This document shows positions 27,860 to 36,309 of a stretch of 64,000 bases of DNA, in pieces (positions within the stretch are counted from its first letter, which is position 1; every line of letters begins with the position of its first letter). Under the pieces are notes generated by a model. That model did no database searches. It was given only the letters and a program-made list of their open reading frames with translations, and was not told the origin of the DNA. A program made the translations under genes and the position numbers. Origin of the DNA: Streptomyces sp. CGMCC 4.7035 (lineage in GTDB: Bacteria > Actinomycetota > Actinomycetes > Streptomycetales > Streptomycetaceae); contig NZ_CP134053.1 in assembly GCF_031583065.1 (NCBI RefSeq), forward strand, positions 3,968,001 through 4,032,000, given 5' to 3'.

Positions 27860-28576
27860 ATGCCCCCCAGGAGAGGGTCTCTCATCGTGCTCGTCCAGTC
27901 ACTGACGCTGGCCGCGGCCGGCGCCTCCTTGCTCATACCCGCCACAGTCCCCACCGCCGCCCACCGACACGGACCCCCGTCGTCCTACAAGGGCACCGTC
28001 CGAGCCGCCGACCTGCTGGCAAAGGTGCGCGGCTGTACCCAGGTGTCACGCGGCCGCTACCGCAGCGACCAGGGCGCCCGGGCCGACATACCCGTCTGCG
28101 CCACACACGGTGCCGTGTTCTGGAAGGCCGACATGGACATCGACTGCGACGGACGCCCGGGCCTCGTGTGCAACGCGCGGACCGACCCGTCCTTCTCCCA
28201 GGGCACCGCCTACCTGCAGTCCGACGGGCGGTCCCTGAGCGCCGAGACCCTGCCCTACATCGTGGTGCCCCTCCCGAGCACCATCTGGGACCATCGCGCG
28301 TACGGCGTGTACGGCGGTTCCGTCGCCGCCGTGATCTACGGGGATCGCGTCGAGTACGCGGTCGTCGGCGACAAAGGCCCGAGAGGAATCATCGGCGAAG
28401 CCTCGTACGCGACCGCCAGGGCCCTCGGGATTCCCCCCGATCCGCGCTTCGGCGGAACGGACTTCGGGGTGACATACATCGTCTTCAGGAACTCCCGCGT
28501 GTCCCCGATCCAGGACCACGACGAGGCGGTCGCCCAAGGGAAGGCACTGGCGCGGAAGTTCCTGCTCGAGAACTGA
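27860..28576 (+). CDS. Secreted chitosanase, glycoside hydrolase family 75
   Basis: 238 aa from ATG 27860. An alternative GTG 27887 has a better ribosome site (AGGAGAGG at 27869). The signal peptide is SLTLAAAGASLLIPATVPTAAHRH. The mature part has FWKADMDIDCDGRPG (where the conserved Asp is catalytic in GH75), YIVVPLPS, GVYGGSVAAVIY and GIIGEASYATARALGIPPDPRFGG, all family landmarks. GH75 enzymes are endo-chitosanases that cleave beta-1,4-glucosamine chains outside the cell. A strong hairpin follows before the convergent dha operon. Confidence 0.82.
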   Translation: MPPRRGSLIVLVQSLTLAAAGASLLIPATVPTAAHRHGPPSSYKGTVRAADLLAKVRGCTQVSRGRYRSDQGARADIPVCATHGAVFWKADMDIDCDGRPGLVCNARTDPSFSQGTAYLQSDGRSLSAETLPYIVVPLPSTIWDHRAYGVYGGSVAAVIYGDRVEYAVVGDKGPRGIIGEASYATARALGIPPDPRFGGTDFGVTYIVFRNSRVSPIQDHDEAVAQGKALARKFLLEN

Positions 28577-28606
28577 TGCCACAGCTGAGCCGAGGCCGGA
28601 CATGAC

Positions 28607-28640
28607 GGAGCCGCCGCCGGTCCGGCGCGGCAGCGGCTCC
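28607..28640. terminator. Hairpin between chitosanase and dhaM
   Basis: GGAGCCGC (28607-28614) pairs with GCGGCTCC (28633-28640), and inside them CGCCGG pairs with CCGGCG around a single T. It lies in the gap between two convergent genes and could terminate both. Confidence 0.55.
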
Positions 28641-28652
28641 CACGGAACGCCG

Positions 28653-29069
28653 TCACTCCTTCCGGTACGCGTACGCCTCCGTGGCCGCCGCCTCCACCGC
28701 CATCAGGTCCGCGCCCGCCGAGGCCGTGACCACCGCGGCGACCGCGCCCTCCACGAAGGGGGCATCGACCAGCCGGGTGTTCTCCGGGAGCTCGTCGCCC
28801 TCCGCGAGGAGTGCCTTCACTGTCAGGACCGCACTGCCCAGGTCCATGAGCACGGCGACCCCCGCTCCCCGGTCCACGGAGGCGGCCGCCGCGGTGATCA
28901 GTTCGGCGCTCGTGCCGAGTCCGCCGTCCACGGCGCCGCCCGCCGGGGCGACCGGAGCGGTCATGCCGCCGCCCGCCAGCCCCTTGGCCAGTTCGGCGAC
29001 CGACTCGGCGACGGCGGCGCTGTGCGAGACCAGCACGATCCCGACCAGCTTCTTCACGCTGTTACTCAC
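28653..29069 (-). CDS. dhaM: PTS-dependent dihydroxyacetone kinase, phosphoryl donor subunit DhaM
   Basis: 138 aa, EIIA-mannose-like. The phosphorylated His lies in IVLVSHSAAVAESVAEL (near residue 16); MDLGSAVLTVKALL and VDAPFVEGAVAAVV are typical of DhaM. It accepts phosphate from HPr and passes it to ADP bound in DhaL. This is the short form, lacking the HPr and EI domains of E. coli DhaM. GTG 29069 overlaps the dhaL stop by 8 bp. It is the last gene of the dhaK-dhaL-dhaM operon. Confidence 0.9.
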   Translation of the reverse strand: MSNSVKKLVGIVLVSHSAAVAESVAELAKGLAGGGMTAPVAPAGGAVDGGLGTSAELITAAAASVDRGAGVAVLMDLGSAVLTVKALLAEGDELPENTRLVDAPFVEGAVAAVVTASAGADLMAVEAAATEAYAYRKE

Positions 29070-29661
29070 CGGCGGCCTCCACGAGTGCGGCGATCAGCAG
29101 GGCCGAGGAGGTGGCACCGGGGTCCTGGTGCCCGATGCTGCGCTCGCCCAGATAGCTCGCCCGGCCCTTGCGGGCCTGCAACGGTGTCGTGGCGAGGGCG
29201 CCCTCCTCGGCGGCGGCGCTCGCCGCCCGGAACGAGGCGCCGAGCGCGTCCACCGCGGGCACCAGGGCGTCGACCATGGTCTTGTCGCCGGGCGCGGCTC
29301 CGCCCAGCGTCATGACCGCGTCCACACCCGTCCGCAGCGCGTCGGTCAGCTGCTCCTCGGTGACCTCGGCGGCGTCCCCGAGGGCCTTGCCGGTGCGGCG
29401 CAGCAGCGTGCCGTACAGCGGACCGGACGCGCCGCCGACCGTCGAGATCAGTTGTCGGCCCGCCAACTGGAGTACCGCGCCGGGCGTTGCCGGCGCCTCC
29501 TTCTCCAGGGTGACCTCGACCGCGCGGAACCCGCGCTGCATATTGGTGCCGTGGTCGGCGTCGCCGATCGGCGAGTCGAGCGCGGTCAGTCGCTCCGCCT
29601 CGCGGTCGACGGCCGCGGCGGCCGCCGTCATCCAGCGGCGGAAGAATTCGGCGTCGAGCAC
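29062..29661 (-). CDS. dhaL: Dihydroxyacetone kinase ADP-binding subunit DhaL
   Basis: 199 aa from GTG 29661, supported by GGAGATCC just upstream. The ADP-Mg site is made by ALDSPIGDADHGTNMQRG (conserved D-x-D-H-G-T-N), STVGGASGPLYGTLLRR and DPGATSSALLIAAL near the C-terminus. In the PTS-dependent form ADP stays bound and is rephosphorylated by DhaM. The start lies 36 bp after the dhaK stop and the stop overlaps dhaM. Confidence 0.92.
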   Translation of the reverse strand: MLDAEFFRRWMTAAAAAVDREAERLTALDSPIGDADHGTNMQRGFRAVEVTLEKEAPATPGAVLQLAGRQLISTVGGASGPLYGTLLRRTGKALGDAAEVTEEQLTDALRTGVDAVMTLGGAAPGDKTMVDALVPAVDALGASFRAASAAAEEGALATTPLQARKGRASYLGERSIGHQDPGATSSALLIAALVEAAGE

Positions 29662-29696
29662 TGGATCTCCTTGCCTGGTACGGACGTTGACCCCAC

Positions 29697-30689
29697 TCAC
29701 CTGCCCCAGCGCAGCCCCGGTGTGCTGACCGGCGCGTCCCACAGCCGCAGCAGCTCCTCGTCGACCTGGCACACGGTGACCGAGGCGCCCGCCATGTCGA
29801 GGGACGTGACGTAGTTGCCGACGAGCGTGCGGGCCACGGGGACGCCGCGCTCGGTCAGGACCCGCTGCACCTCCGCGTTGTAGCCGTACAGCTCCAGGAG
29901 CGGGGTGGCGCCCATCCCGTTGACCAGGACCAGTACCGGATTGCGCGGCTGAAGATCGTCCAGGACGGCGTGCACCGAGAAGTCGGCGATCTCGCGCGCC
30001 GTCATCATCGGGCGCCGCTCACGCCCCGGCTCGCCGTGGATGCCGATGCCCAACTCCAGCTCGCCCGGGGGCAGATCGAAGGTGGGGGTGCCCTTCGCGG
30101 GTGTGGTGCCCGCGCTGAGCGCGACACCGAAGCTGCGGGAGTTCTCGTTGACCTGCCGGGCGATGGACTCCACGCGCTCCAGCGGCTGCCCCTCCTCCGC
30201 CGCCGCCCCCGCGATCTTCTCCACGAACAGGGTGGCGCCGGTGCCGCGCCGGCCCGCGGTGTAGAGGCTGTCGGTGACGGCGACGTCGTCGTTGACGAGG
30301 ACCTTCGCGATCTGGATGCCCTCGTCCTCGGCGAGCTCCGCCGCCATGTCGAAGTTCAGCACGTCACCGGTGTAGTTCTTCACGATGAACAGCACACCCG
30401 CGCCACTGTCCACGGCCGCTGCCGCGCGCACCATCTGGTCCGGAACCGGGGAAGTGAACACCTCGCCCGGACAGGCGGCCGACAGCATGCCCGGGCCGAC
30501 GAAGCCCCCGTGCAGCGGCTCGTGCCCCGACCCGCCACCGGAGACCAGCGCCACCTTCCCGGCCACCGGGGCGTCACGCCGTACGATCACCCGGTTCTCC
30601 ACGTCGACGGTCAGCTCGGGATGCGCGGACGCCATGCCCCGCAGCGCGTCCGTGACCACCGTTTCCGGGACGTTGATCAGCATCCTCAT
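29697..30689 (-). CDS. dhaK: Dihydroxyacetone kinase substrate-binding subunit DhaK
   Basis: 330 aa from ATG 30689 with an AGGAGG ribosome site. The glycine-rich loop ALVSGGGSGHEPLHGGFVG (near residue 45) and the His that binds dihydroxyacetone covalently, in ELGIGIHGEPGRERR (about residue 215), are present. First gene of dhaKLM, which phosphorylates dihydroxyacetone to the glycolytic intermediate DHAP, commonly for glycerol or formaldehyde-derived triose use. The 55 bp upstream lead directly into the duplicated 250-bp element at 30744, so the operon promoter may lie within or have been altered by that element. Confidence 0.94.
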   Translation of the reverse strand: MRMLINVPETVVTDALRGMASAHPELTVDVENRVIVRRDAPVAGKVALVSGGGSGHEPLHGGFVGPGMLSAACPGEVFTSPVPDQMVRAAAAVDSGAGVLFIVKNYTGDVLNFDMAAELAEDEGIQIAKVLVNDDVAVTDSLYTAGRRGTGATLFVEKIAGAAAEEGQPLERVESIARQVNENSRSFGVALSAGTTPAKGTPTFDLPPGELELGIGIHGEPGRERRPMMTAREIADFSVHAVLDDLQPRNPVLVLVNGMGATPLLELYGYNAEVQRVLTERGVPVARTLVGNYVTSLDMAGASVTVCQVDEELLRLWDAPVSTPGLRWGR

Positions 30690-30743
30690 GGGTACCTCCT
30701 AGGCGGCTTAGCAGGTGGCCCTCTGACCTGCGTTTTCGCTGGT

Positions 30744-30993
30744 TCAGAGGCGATGTCTTCACTTGACGATCTTGGCGGTCGGCGGCGGTCGGAAGCGGGT
30801 TCCGGCGGTACTGATGCTGACTCGATGCTGACTTTGATGACGGAGCGTCAGGTAGTCGTGGCGCGGTGGACAAGCGGGGGCTGGAGTCCTGCTGAGGGCA
30901 GTATCGACCTTGCGGCAGCGAAGGTCACGTCCGTTGCTGCTGTGGCTTGCCGCCCGCGTGCACCGTGGGACCGTTGGCTGAGCTGGGCTGCCT
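30744..30993 (+). repeat. 250-bp dispersed repeat, copy A
   Basis: This segment (TCAGAGGCGATG... to ...GAGCTGGGCTGCCT) recurs at 55362-55611 in the same orientation with three mismatches seen. Both copies are preceded by CCTGCGTTTT a few bases upstream. It can be read as an 80-codon frame in both copies (starting MxSLDDLGG), but no family is recognised. It sits just upstream of dhaK. Confidence 0.85.
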
Positions 30994-31002
30994 TTGAGGT
31001 CG

Positions 31003-31117
31003 CGTACCACAAGGAGACGAAGAACCCTCTGGCAGCCCCCGAGCCAACGATCACGCGTTCTACAACCGTTTGCGCAGGTGGGGTCCTTGTGGTCCCGGTG
31101 CTCGATGGTGTTCGTGA
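31003..31117 (+). pseudogene. C-terminal fragment of an unidentified, probably mobile-element gene
   Basis: One frame reads DEEPSGSPRAN-DHAFYNRLRRWG and stops at 31117. The first 62 bp (31003-31064) recur at 55615-55676 in the opposite orientation, so both copies lie directly beside the 250-bp repeat but flipped. The protein is not recognised; association with a mobile element is inferred from the repeat context. Confidence 0.4.
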
Positions 31118-31142
31118 TACGCGTGTGACAGAACAGGCGATG

Positions 31143-31177
31143 CAGACCCCGGCTGGGTCGCCCCAGCCGGGGGTCTG
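31143..31177. terminator. Strong hairpin
   Basis: CAGACCCCGGCTGGG (31143-31157) pairs with CCCAGCCGGGGGTCTG (31162-31177) with one bulged base and a 4-nt loop. It follows the fragment stop at 31117 and looks like a transcription terminator. Confidence 0.6.
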
Positions 31178-31470
31178 TCGCGTCTGAGTCCGGCCCGGCC
31201 GCATGTACGTCGCCCAGTTCGAAAGTAGGGGATGGATGGTCGGCAGCGTTTGCTTCCGTCGGTAGCTTCCTACTGGCCTGAGAACCCGTCCGCACCGTAG
31301 GTGGTGGAATCGACCCGCAACATGGGGGCGGCGGCCGCCGCGTCGGCCTCCGCGTTTTCCCGAGACGGCGGTGCGCTCTCGACGCTGGCAGCGGACCGCG
31401 TCTCCGGTACGACGGGGCTTCTGACGTCGAGTGGTCTCGGCTGTGGCTGTCCGCCCTGGGACCCCTGTGG

Positions 31471-31924
31471 GTGCAGGGCACAATGGATCGCACGTCGTTT
31501 CTGGCGTGTGCTCTGGGGAGGGGCGTCGCGGGGTTCTTCGGGGACCTCGACATGGACTGGGAGCACGACGGCTCGACTCGGCATCGCTGGGTCGCGCTTT
31601 CCCGTGAGGGCTTCGATGCCTTCTACGCCAAGAACCCGCATCGGCCCCTGAGCGCCGCCGAGGTGCAGCGGCGTGCGGGCCTCGCTGCGTTCTTGGACTC
31701 CTGCAGTGAGGATGAGCTCATCGAGGAGGTGCTGCTTCCGCTGTTCCGGCAGCTGGGGTTCCATCGGATCACTGCGGCCGGGCATCGGGACAAAGCGCGA
31801 CTGCATCACCGAACTCGACAAGGTCCTGCCCCTCCTCATGGACGCGGAAGAGCTCCGCTACTACAAGCGCCTGCACCGACTGGCGACGACTACCTCACAG
31901 ATCGACCTGCGTCTTACCGAATGA
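31471..31924 (+). pseudogene. Degenerate gene with internal deletion (unknown, possibly nuclease-like)
   Basis: From 31471 a well-formed frame reads FLACALGRGVAGFFGDLDMDW and later SEDELIEEVLLPLFRQLGFHRITAAGHRDK up to about 31796. The sense then continues in another frame as ITELDKVLPLLMDAEELRYYKRLHRLATT to a TGA at 31922. Both parts look like real protein, so the middle seems to have been deleted with loss of frame. EVLLPLFRQLGF followed by GH-RDK resembles the N-terminal part of restriction-endonuclease-like proteins seen in Streptomyces, but that name is tentative. Confidence 0.45.
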
Positions 31925-31995
31925 CACAACTCTTAGTAGTGCTTTGTTGGCTGGTCAGGCATCCTCCGCGAGACAGGGCTTCAGAAACGTCGAGT

Positions 31996-33609
31996 TCAGC
32001 AAGGCCGCTCCCCGATCAGCTCGGCAGCCTTTTCGGCGATCATGATCGTGGGTGCGTTGGTGTTTCCACTGGTGACAGTCGGCATGACCGAGGCGTCGAC
32101 GACGCGGAGTCGCTCGAGTCCGTAGACCTCCAGGTCCGAATTGACGACGGCGTCGTGCCCGGTTCCCATGGCACAGGTGCCCACTGGGTGGTACGCCGTG
32201 GCACTCCATCTGCGGACGTGCTCTTCGAGAGCCACGTCGCCCAGGCCGTCCAGACAGTCCAGGTCGTCACTGGCCGGCAGGTACGACCGCGCCAGGTGTT
32301 CGGCGAACGGTGCGCAGTGGGCGATGCCCATGACCGCTCTGAGTCCGGCGACCATGACCGACGTATCCGCGGGCACGTCGAAGTACCGGGGATCGATCAG
32401 CGGTGGGGCCTGCGGATCGGCCGACGCGAGACGGACGGTGCCGCGGGTCTGCGGGTGCAGGGGGATGCAGTTCACCGTGAACACCGGCCGGTCAGGTTCT
32501 TCCTCACCGCTGAGAATGAGTGCCGTGGCCCCTCCTATCAGCTGGACGTCAGGACGGCTTTGGCCGTCCGTGACGTTGAGGAACGCGCCGACCTCGCCGT
32601 AGTTGGAGGCGAAGGGCCCGTCGCCGTGTGTGCGCCACCGTTCGAGGTTGTCCGGGGTGAGCAGGTCCCGGACGATGTCAGTGGAGTTCCGGGTCTCCCA
32701 CACGACGGGAGCCATCAAATGGTCCTGCAGGTTATGCCCGACCCCGGGCAGGGGGACTCGGACGTCTATCCCCACATCGTGCAGCTCGTCGGGATCGCCT
32801 ATGCCCGACAGGAGCAGCAGCTGGGGCGAGTTGATGGATCCGCCGCAGAGCAGAATCTCCCTGTCGGCGTGGGCCGTCCGTTCCTGTCCGTCCCGGAGAT
32901 AGGTGACGCCGACCGCGCGTGATCCGTCGAGTGTGATCTTTGTTGCCAGGGCGTTGGTGCGTACCGTGAGATTGGGTCGGCCGAGGGCCGGGCGCAGATA
33001 GGCGTCGGCCGTGGACCACCGTCGCCCGTGATGGCATGTCACCTGGTACAGGCCGGCGCCGGCAGGGGACGCACCCGCGAAGTCGTCGTTGCGGTCCAGT
33101 CCCCATTCCACGGCGGCGTCCAGCCAGGATTGTGAGAGTTCGTGGGTGTAGACGCGGTCCTCGACGTGCAGGGGTCCGTCCGAACCGTGGTAGGGCTCGC
33201 TGAGGCGGCGGTTCGACTCGGACTTCATGAAATAGGGCAGGACGTCGTCGTAGCCCCAGCCTTTCGCACCGTGTTCGTCATGCCATCTGTCGTAGTCGTG
33301 CCGGTTGCCCCGGCTGTAGATCATGACGTTGGTGGATGACGAGCCGCCCAGTGTCTTGCCCCGGGGCCAGGAGAAAGTGCGCCCCGGCCGGGGCTGCTCG
33401 ACCGTCCGGTAGCTCCAGTCGGTATGCGATCCGAAGAGCATTCCGAGCGCGGCCGGGATGTGGATGAGGTCGTCGGTGTCGGGGCCGCCCGCTTCGAGGA
33501 GCAGCACCTGAACGCGGTCGTCACGGCTCAGGCGGTCCGCGAGCACGCAACCGGCGCTGCCGGCGCCCACGATGACGTAGTCGAATCCTTCGATTCCGGT
33601 GGAAGTCAT
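31996..33609 (-). CDS. GMC-family FAD-dependent alcohol oxidoreductase (choline dehydrogenase-like)
   Basis: 537 aa from ATG 33609. The FAD dinucleotide turn VIVGAGSAGCVLADRLS is at residues 12-28, the GMC signature GKTLGGSSSTNVMIYSRG near residue 90, and the C-terminal catalytic His in AYHPVGTCAMG. LPGVGHNLQDHL is also typical. It oxidises an alcohol to an aldehyde. The aldehyde dehydrogenase gene 73 bp upstream on the same strand makes an alcohol-to-acid operon, divergent from a TetR gene. A choline-to-betaine route is possible, but the regulator is not clearly BetI. Confidence 0.9.
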   Translation of the reverse strand: MTSTGIEGFDYVIVGAGSAGCVLADRLSRDDRVQVLLLEAGGPDTDDLIHIPAALGMLFGSHTDWSYRTVEQPRPGRTFSWPRGKTLGGSSSTNVMIYSRGNRHDYDRWHDEHGAKGWGYDDVLPYFMKSESNRRLSEPYHGSDGPLHVEDRVYTHELSQSWLDAAVEWGLDRNDDFAGASPAGAGLYQVTCHHGRRWSTADAYLRPALGRPNLTVRTNALATKITLDGSRAVGVTYLRDGQERTAHADREILLCGGSINSPQLLLLSGIGDPDELHDVGIDVRVPLPGVGHNLQDHLMAPVVWETRNSTDIVRDLLTPDNLERWRTHGDGPFASNYGEVGAFLNVTDGQSRPDVQLIGGATALILSGEEEPDRPVFTVNCIPLHPQTRGTVRLASADPQAPPLIDPRYFDVPADTSVMVAGLRAVMGIAHCAPFAEHLARSYLPASDDLDCLDGLGDVALEEHVRRWSATAYHPVGTCAMGTGHDAVVNSDLEVYGLERLRVVDASVMPTVTSGNTNAPTIMIAEKAAELIGERPC

Positions 33610-33682
33610 GCTGGTTCCCTCGCCCGGCGAGCGGCCGTCGCCCGGACTCGCCCGAGCCGGGCGACGGATGCCGGCTGTCGCA

Positions 33683-35119
33683 TCAGGGGTGGTAGATCGA
33701 CTGGAATTGCTGGTATGCGTGAAGCCCCTCGGGCCCCAGTTCGCTGCCGAGTCCGCTGGCCTTCCTGCCTCCGTAGGGGGAGGTGACGTCGGGCAGATAG
33801 CCGTTGAGCCCGACGGTGCCGGTCCGCAAACGGCGGGCCACCTGGGCACCGTGATCCAGATCCGTGGTCCAGACGGTGCCGGCGAGGCCGTAGGCCGACT
33901 CGTTCGCCAGGCGCACTGCCTCGTCCTCGCCGTCGTAGGGCGTGATCGTGAGGACCGGGCCGAAGATTTCTTCCTGCGCGATGGTCGATGAGTTCTCTAC
34001 GTCGGCGAATACGGTGGGTTCGACGAACCAGCCTCGATCGAGGCCGGGTGGCCGGCCTCCTCCGGTGGTGAGCCGAGACCCTTCGTTGAGGCCGGTCTTG
34101 ATGTAACCCAGGACCCGTTCGCGCTGGCGCCGGCTGACGAGGGGGCCGATCTGGGTGTCGGGGTCGAGCGCGTCACCGACGACGGCGTCACGGGCCATCG
34201 CCGTACAGAACTCGACCACTTCCCGATACCTGCTGCGGGGGGCCAGGATCCTGGTACTCGCGTAACAGGTCTGACCGTTGTTCAGCAGACTGGCCATGAA
34301 GAACTGCTCTGCGGTCGCGGCGAGGTCGGCGTCGTCGAGGACGACGGCGGCGGACTTGCCTCCCAGTTCCAGGGTCACCGGCCGCAGCAACTCGGCGCAT
34401 ACGGCCGCCACTTGGCGTCCCGCTCTGGTGGATCCGGTGAACGACACCTTGTCGATGTCACGATGGGAGACCAGATAGGCGCCGGTGTCGCGGCCGCCCG
34501 GAACGATGTTGATCACGCCGTCGGGGATGCCCGCTTCCTCGACGGCCTCCGCCAGCAGCACCGAGTCGAGGACCGTCTCCGGAGCCGGCTTGAGGACGAC
34601 CGCACAACCGGCCGCCAGAGCCGGGGCCACCTTGAAGAAGGCGATGGTCTGAGGGAAGTTCCAGGTCATGATGGCGGCTACGACGCCTGCGGGTTCCCGT
34701 CGGACCAGGGTGGTGCCCCGGGGCAGTCCGGCACGCAGTTCCTCGGACGTCATGCTGTCGGCCAGAGCCGCGTAGTAGCGCAGCAGGGCTGACGGCACCA
34801 CACCTTCGAAGGACCGGGCGACAGTGATCGGCATGCCGTTCTGCGCGCTGACGGCGGCGGATGTCGCCCCCCTCCTGGCATCGAGCGCATCCGCGAGACG
34901 GATCATGGCGGCCGCGCGATGTTCAGGGCCCCACGAGGCCCAGCCGGTCGGTGCGTCGAATGCGGCACGAGCGGCTCCGACCGCCCGGTCGATGTCGTCC
35001 TGGGAACCGTCCGGCACGGCACCAAGATGATCGCCGGTACTCGCGGATACGACGTCGATGACACGGTCGCCGGACGTGTGCACCCAGCGTCCGCCGATGA
35101 ACAGATGGTTGGGATCCAT
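33683..35119 (-). CDS. NAD(P)-dependent aldehyde dehydrogenase
   Basis: 478 aa from ATG 35119, with GGGGAGAG upstream. Cofactor- and active-site motifs are complete: MTWNFPQTIAFFKVAPALAAGCAVVLKPAPET, FTGSTRAGRQVAA, general base Glu in LELGGKSAAVVLDDAD and nucleophile Cys in NNGQTCYASTRIL; the tail PYGGRKASGLGSELGPEGLHAYQQFQSIY is standard. It is first in an operon with the GMC oxidoreductase and would oxidise that enzyme's aldehyde product to an acid. The 296 bp upstream carry the inverted-repeat operator shared with the divergent tetR gene. Confidence 0.93.
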   Translation of the reverse strand: MDPNHLFIGGRWVHTSGDRVIDVVSASTGDHLGAVPDGSQDDIDRAVGAARAAFDAPTGWASWGPEHRAAAMIRLADALDARRGATSAAVSAQNGMPITVARSFEGVVPSALLRYYAALADSMTSEELRAGLPRGTTLVRREPAGVVAAIMTWNFPQTIAFFKVAPALAAGCAVVLKPAPETVLDSVLLAEAVEEAGIPDGVINIVPGGRDTGAYLVSHRDIDKVSFTGSTRAGRQVAAVCAELLRPVTLELGGKSAAVVLDDADLAATAEQFFMASLLNNGQTCYASTRILAPRSRYREVVEFCTAMARDAVVGDALDPDTQIGPLVSRRQRERVLGYIKTGLNEGSRLTTGGGRPPGLDRGWFVEPTVFADVENSSTIAQEEIFGPVLTITPYDGEDEAVRLANESAYGLAGTVWTTDLDHGAQVARRLRTGTVGLNGYLPDVTSPYGGRKASGLGSELGPEGLHAYQQFQSIYHP

Positions 35120-35357
35120 TGGTGAACTCTCCCCACGGCATGCCATGGGACCACGACACTCCGTGGTGTTCGATACGTGGATGACCAGCGGGCACGGGGG
35201 TGCTCAGCGCGGTACGCAGGCCGCTGCCGGTCATGACTTTCCTGCGCGGTGGCCCAGCGCGTCGAACCTGCGGGTGGGCCACATCTGCGACGCCCCTTGC
35301 GGCTGGTACCGGCCCTGGGAGGAGCGCTTTCGTGGTTCACGACTGAATGAATTCGAC

Positions 35358-35399
35358 ATTACACCCATCTGGGGTAGCCTGTCACCAGATGGGTGTAAT
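35358..35399. promoter_or_regulatory. 15-bp inverted-repeat operator, probable TetR site
   Basis: ATTACACCCATCTGG (35358-35372) and its exact reverse complement CCAGATGGGTGTAAT (35385-35399) are separated by 12 bp. They lie just before a ribosome site and ATG at 35415 that lead into the tetR gene, and 239 bp upstream of the divergent aldehyde dehydrogenase start. Confidence 0.75.
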
Positions 35400-35414
35400 A
35401 CGGGAGGAAACGCC

Positions 35415-35498
35415 ATGGCCGGGGGCCGGACCGGCGGCTCAAAACCTCACACGAGGCCACTGAGCATCGCGGTCGGCAGGCCGGGCCCCGGTGCGTGA
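35415..35498 (+). CDS. Possible 27-residue leader peptide coupled to tetR
   Basis: ATG 35415 follows a good ribosome site (GGGAGGAAA, 35402-35410) directly after the operator. The short frame encodes MAGGRTGGSKPHTRPLSIAV and a GRPGPGA tail, and its TGA at 35496-35498 overlaps GTG 35491, the first start of the tetR frame. It may serve only to bring ribosomes to tetR. No family is recognised and it could be incidental. Confidence 0.4.
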   Translation: MAGGRTGGSKPHTRPLSIAVGRPGPGA

Positions 35499-36159
35499 CA
35501 TCGCACCATCACCTGGACGCCTCAAGGAGAGGTGGCACACCGTGAGGACATATGGCGGAGCCACGGCGGAACAGCGCGCTTCGCTCCGCCGTCGGCGCCT
35601 CATGGAAAGCGGTCTCGAACTTTTCTCCAGCCAGGGATACGCCCACACCTCCATCCGTGCGGTACTCCGCCACGCCGGACTGAAGGACAGGTACTTCGCG
35701 GAGAGCTTCACGTCCCTCGACGATCTCATGGCAGCGCTCATGAGAGACATCTACGAGGAACAGATCACCCGGTGCACCGAGGCGATCGCCACAGACCAGC
35801 CACTGCGCGACCGGGCTCGAAACATGATCGACGTCATCACCGGGCTTCCTCTGGAAGACCCGAGAAAAGGGCGCGTCAAACTCACGGAATCCCTGGGGGC
35901 CGGTCCCCTCACGGCACGCGAACGGCGTCTGGGCCTGCAGCGCATGAGCGGCCTCGTGGACTCCCTCCTGAGGGAAGGGCTCCATGATCCCCGGATCGAC
36001 CCCACCACCCTGTCCGTGGCCGTCGTGGGCGCGGTCAGCGAGATGCTGCTGAGCTGGTTCAATGGAGTTCTGGACATCTCAAGGGAGGAACTGGTGGATC
36101 AGAGCCTCCTCCTCTTCGAAGCCATCACCGAGCACGCCTCGGCGACATCACGAGAATGA
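35491..36159 (+). CDS. TetR-family transcriptional regulator
   Basis: Up to 222 aa. The helix-turn-helix is RRRRLMESGLELFSSQGYAHTSIRAVLRHAGLKDRYFAESFTSLDDLMAAL; in the usual TetR pattern the position after the recognition helix is Y-x-Y/H-F, here DRYFAESF. Two starts are reasonable: GTG 35491, overlapping the leader-peptide stop, and GTG 35542, nine bases after AAGGAGAGG. Divergent from the aldehyde dehydrogenase/GMC operon, with a strong palindromic operator between them, so it very likely represses that operon and itself. Confidence 0.88.
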   Translation: MRDIAPSPGRLKERWHTVRTYGGATAEQRASLRRRRLMESGLELFSSQGYAHTSIRAVLRHAGLKDRYFAESFTSLDDLMAALMRDIYEEQITRCTEAIATDQPLRDRARNMIDVITGLPLEDPRKGRVKLTESLGAGPLTARERRLGLQRMSGLVDSLLREGLHDPRIDPTTLSVAVVGAVSEMLLSWFNGVLDISREELVDQSLLLFEAITEHASATSRE

Positions 36160-36309
36160 CAGAGCAGCCACCGTCAGCAGCTCCCAGAGACCATCCGCAA
36201 CCATGCGTTCACCAAACTCAGCCGACCGCATCCACCGGCATTCCGCCACCTCCCCGCCGCCATCCCGCCGGTGGCGACTCAGTCGTTCACGACCGGATCG
36301 TCGAGCCTC

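Noticed and set aside
31996..36159. A bet operon (betaine synthesis from choline)
   Set aside because: The GMC and aldehyde dehydrogenases fit, but no choline transporter is present and the TetR protein is not clearly BetI; the general name was kept.
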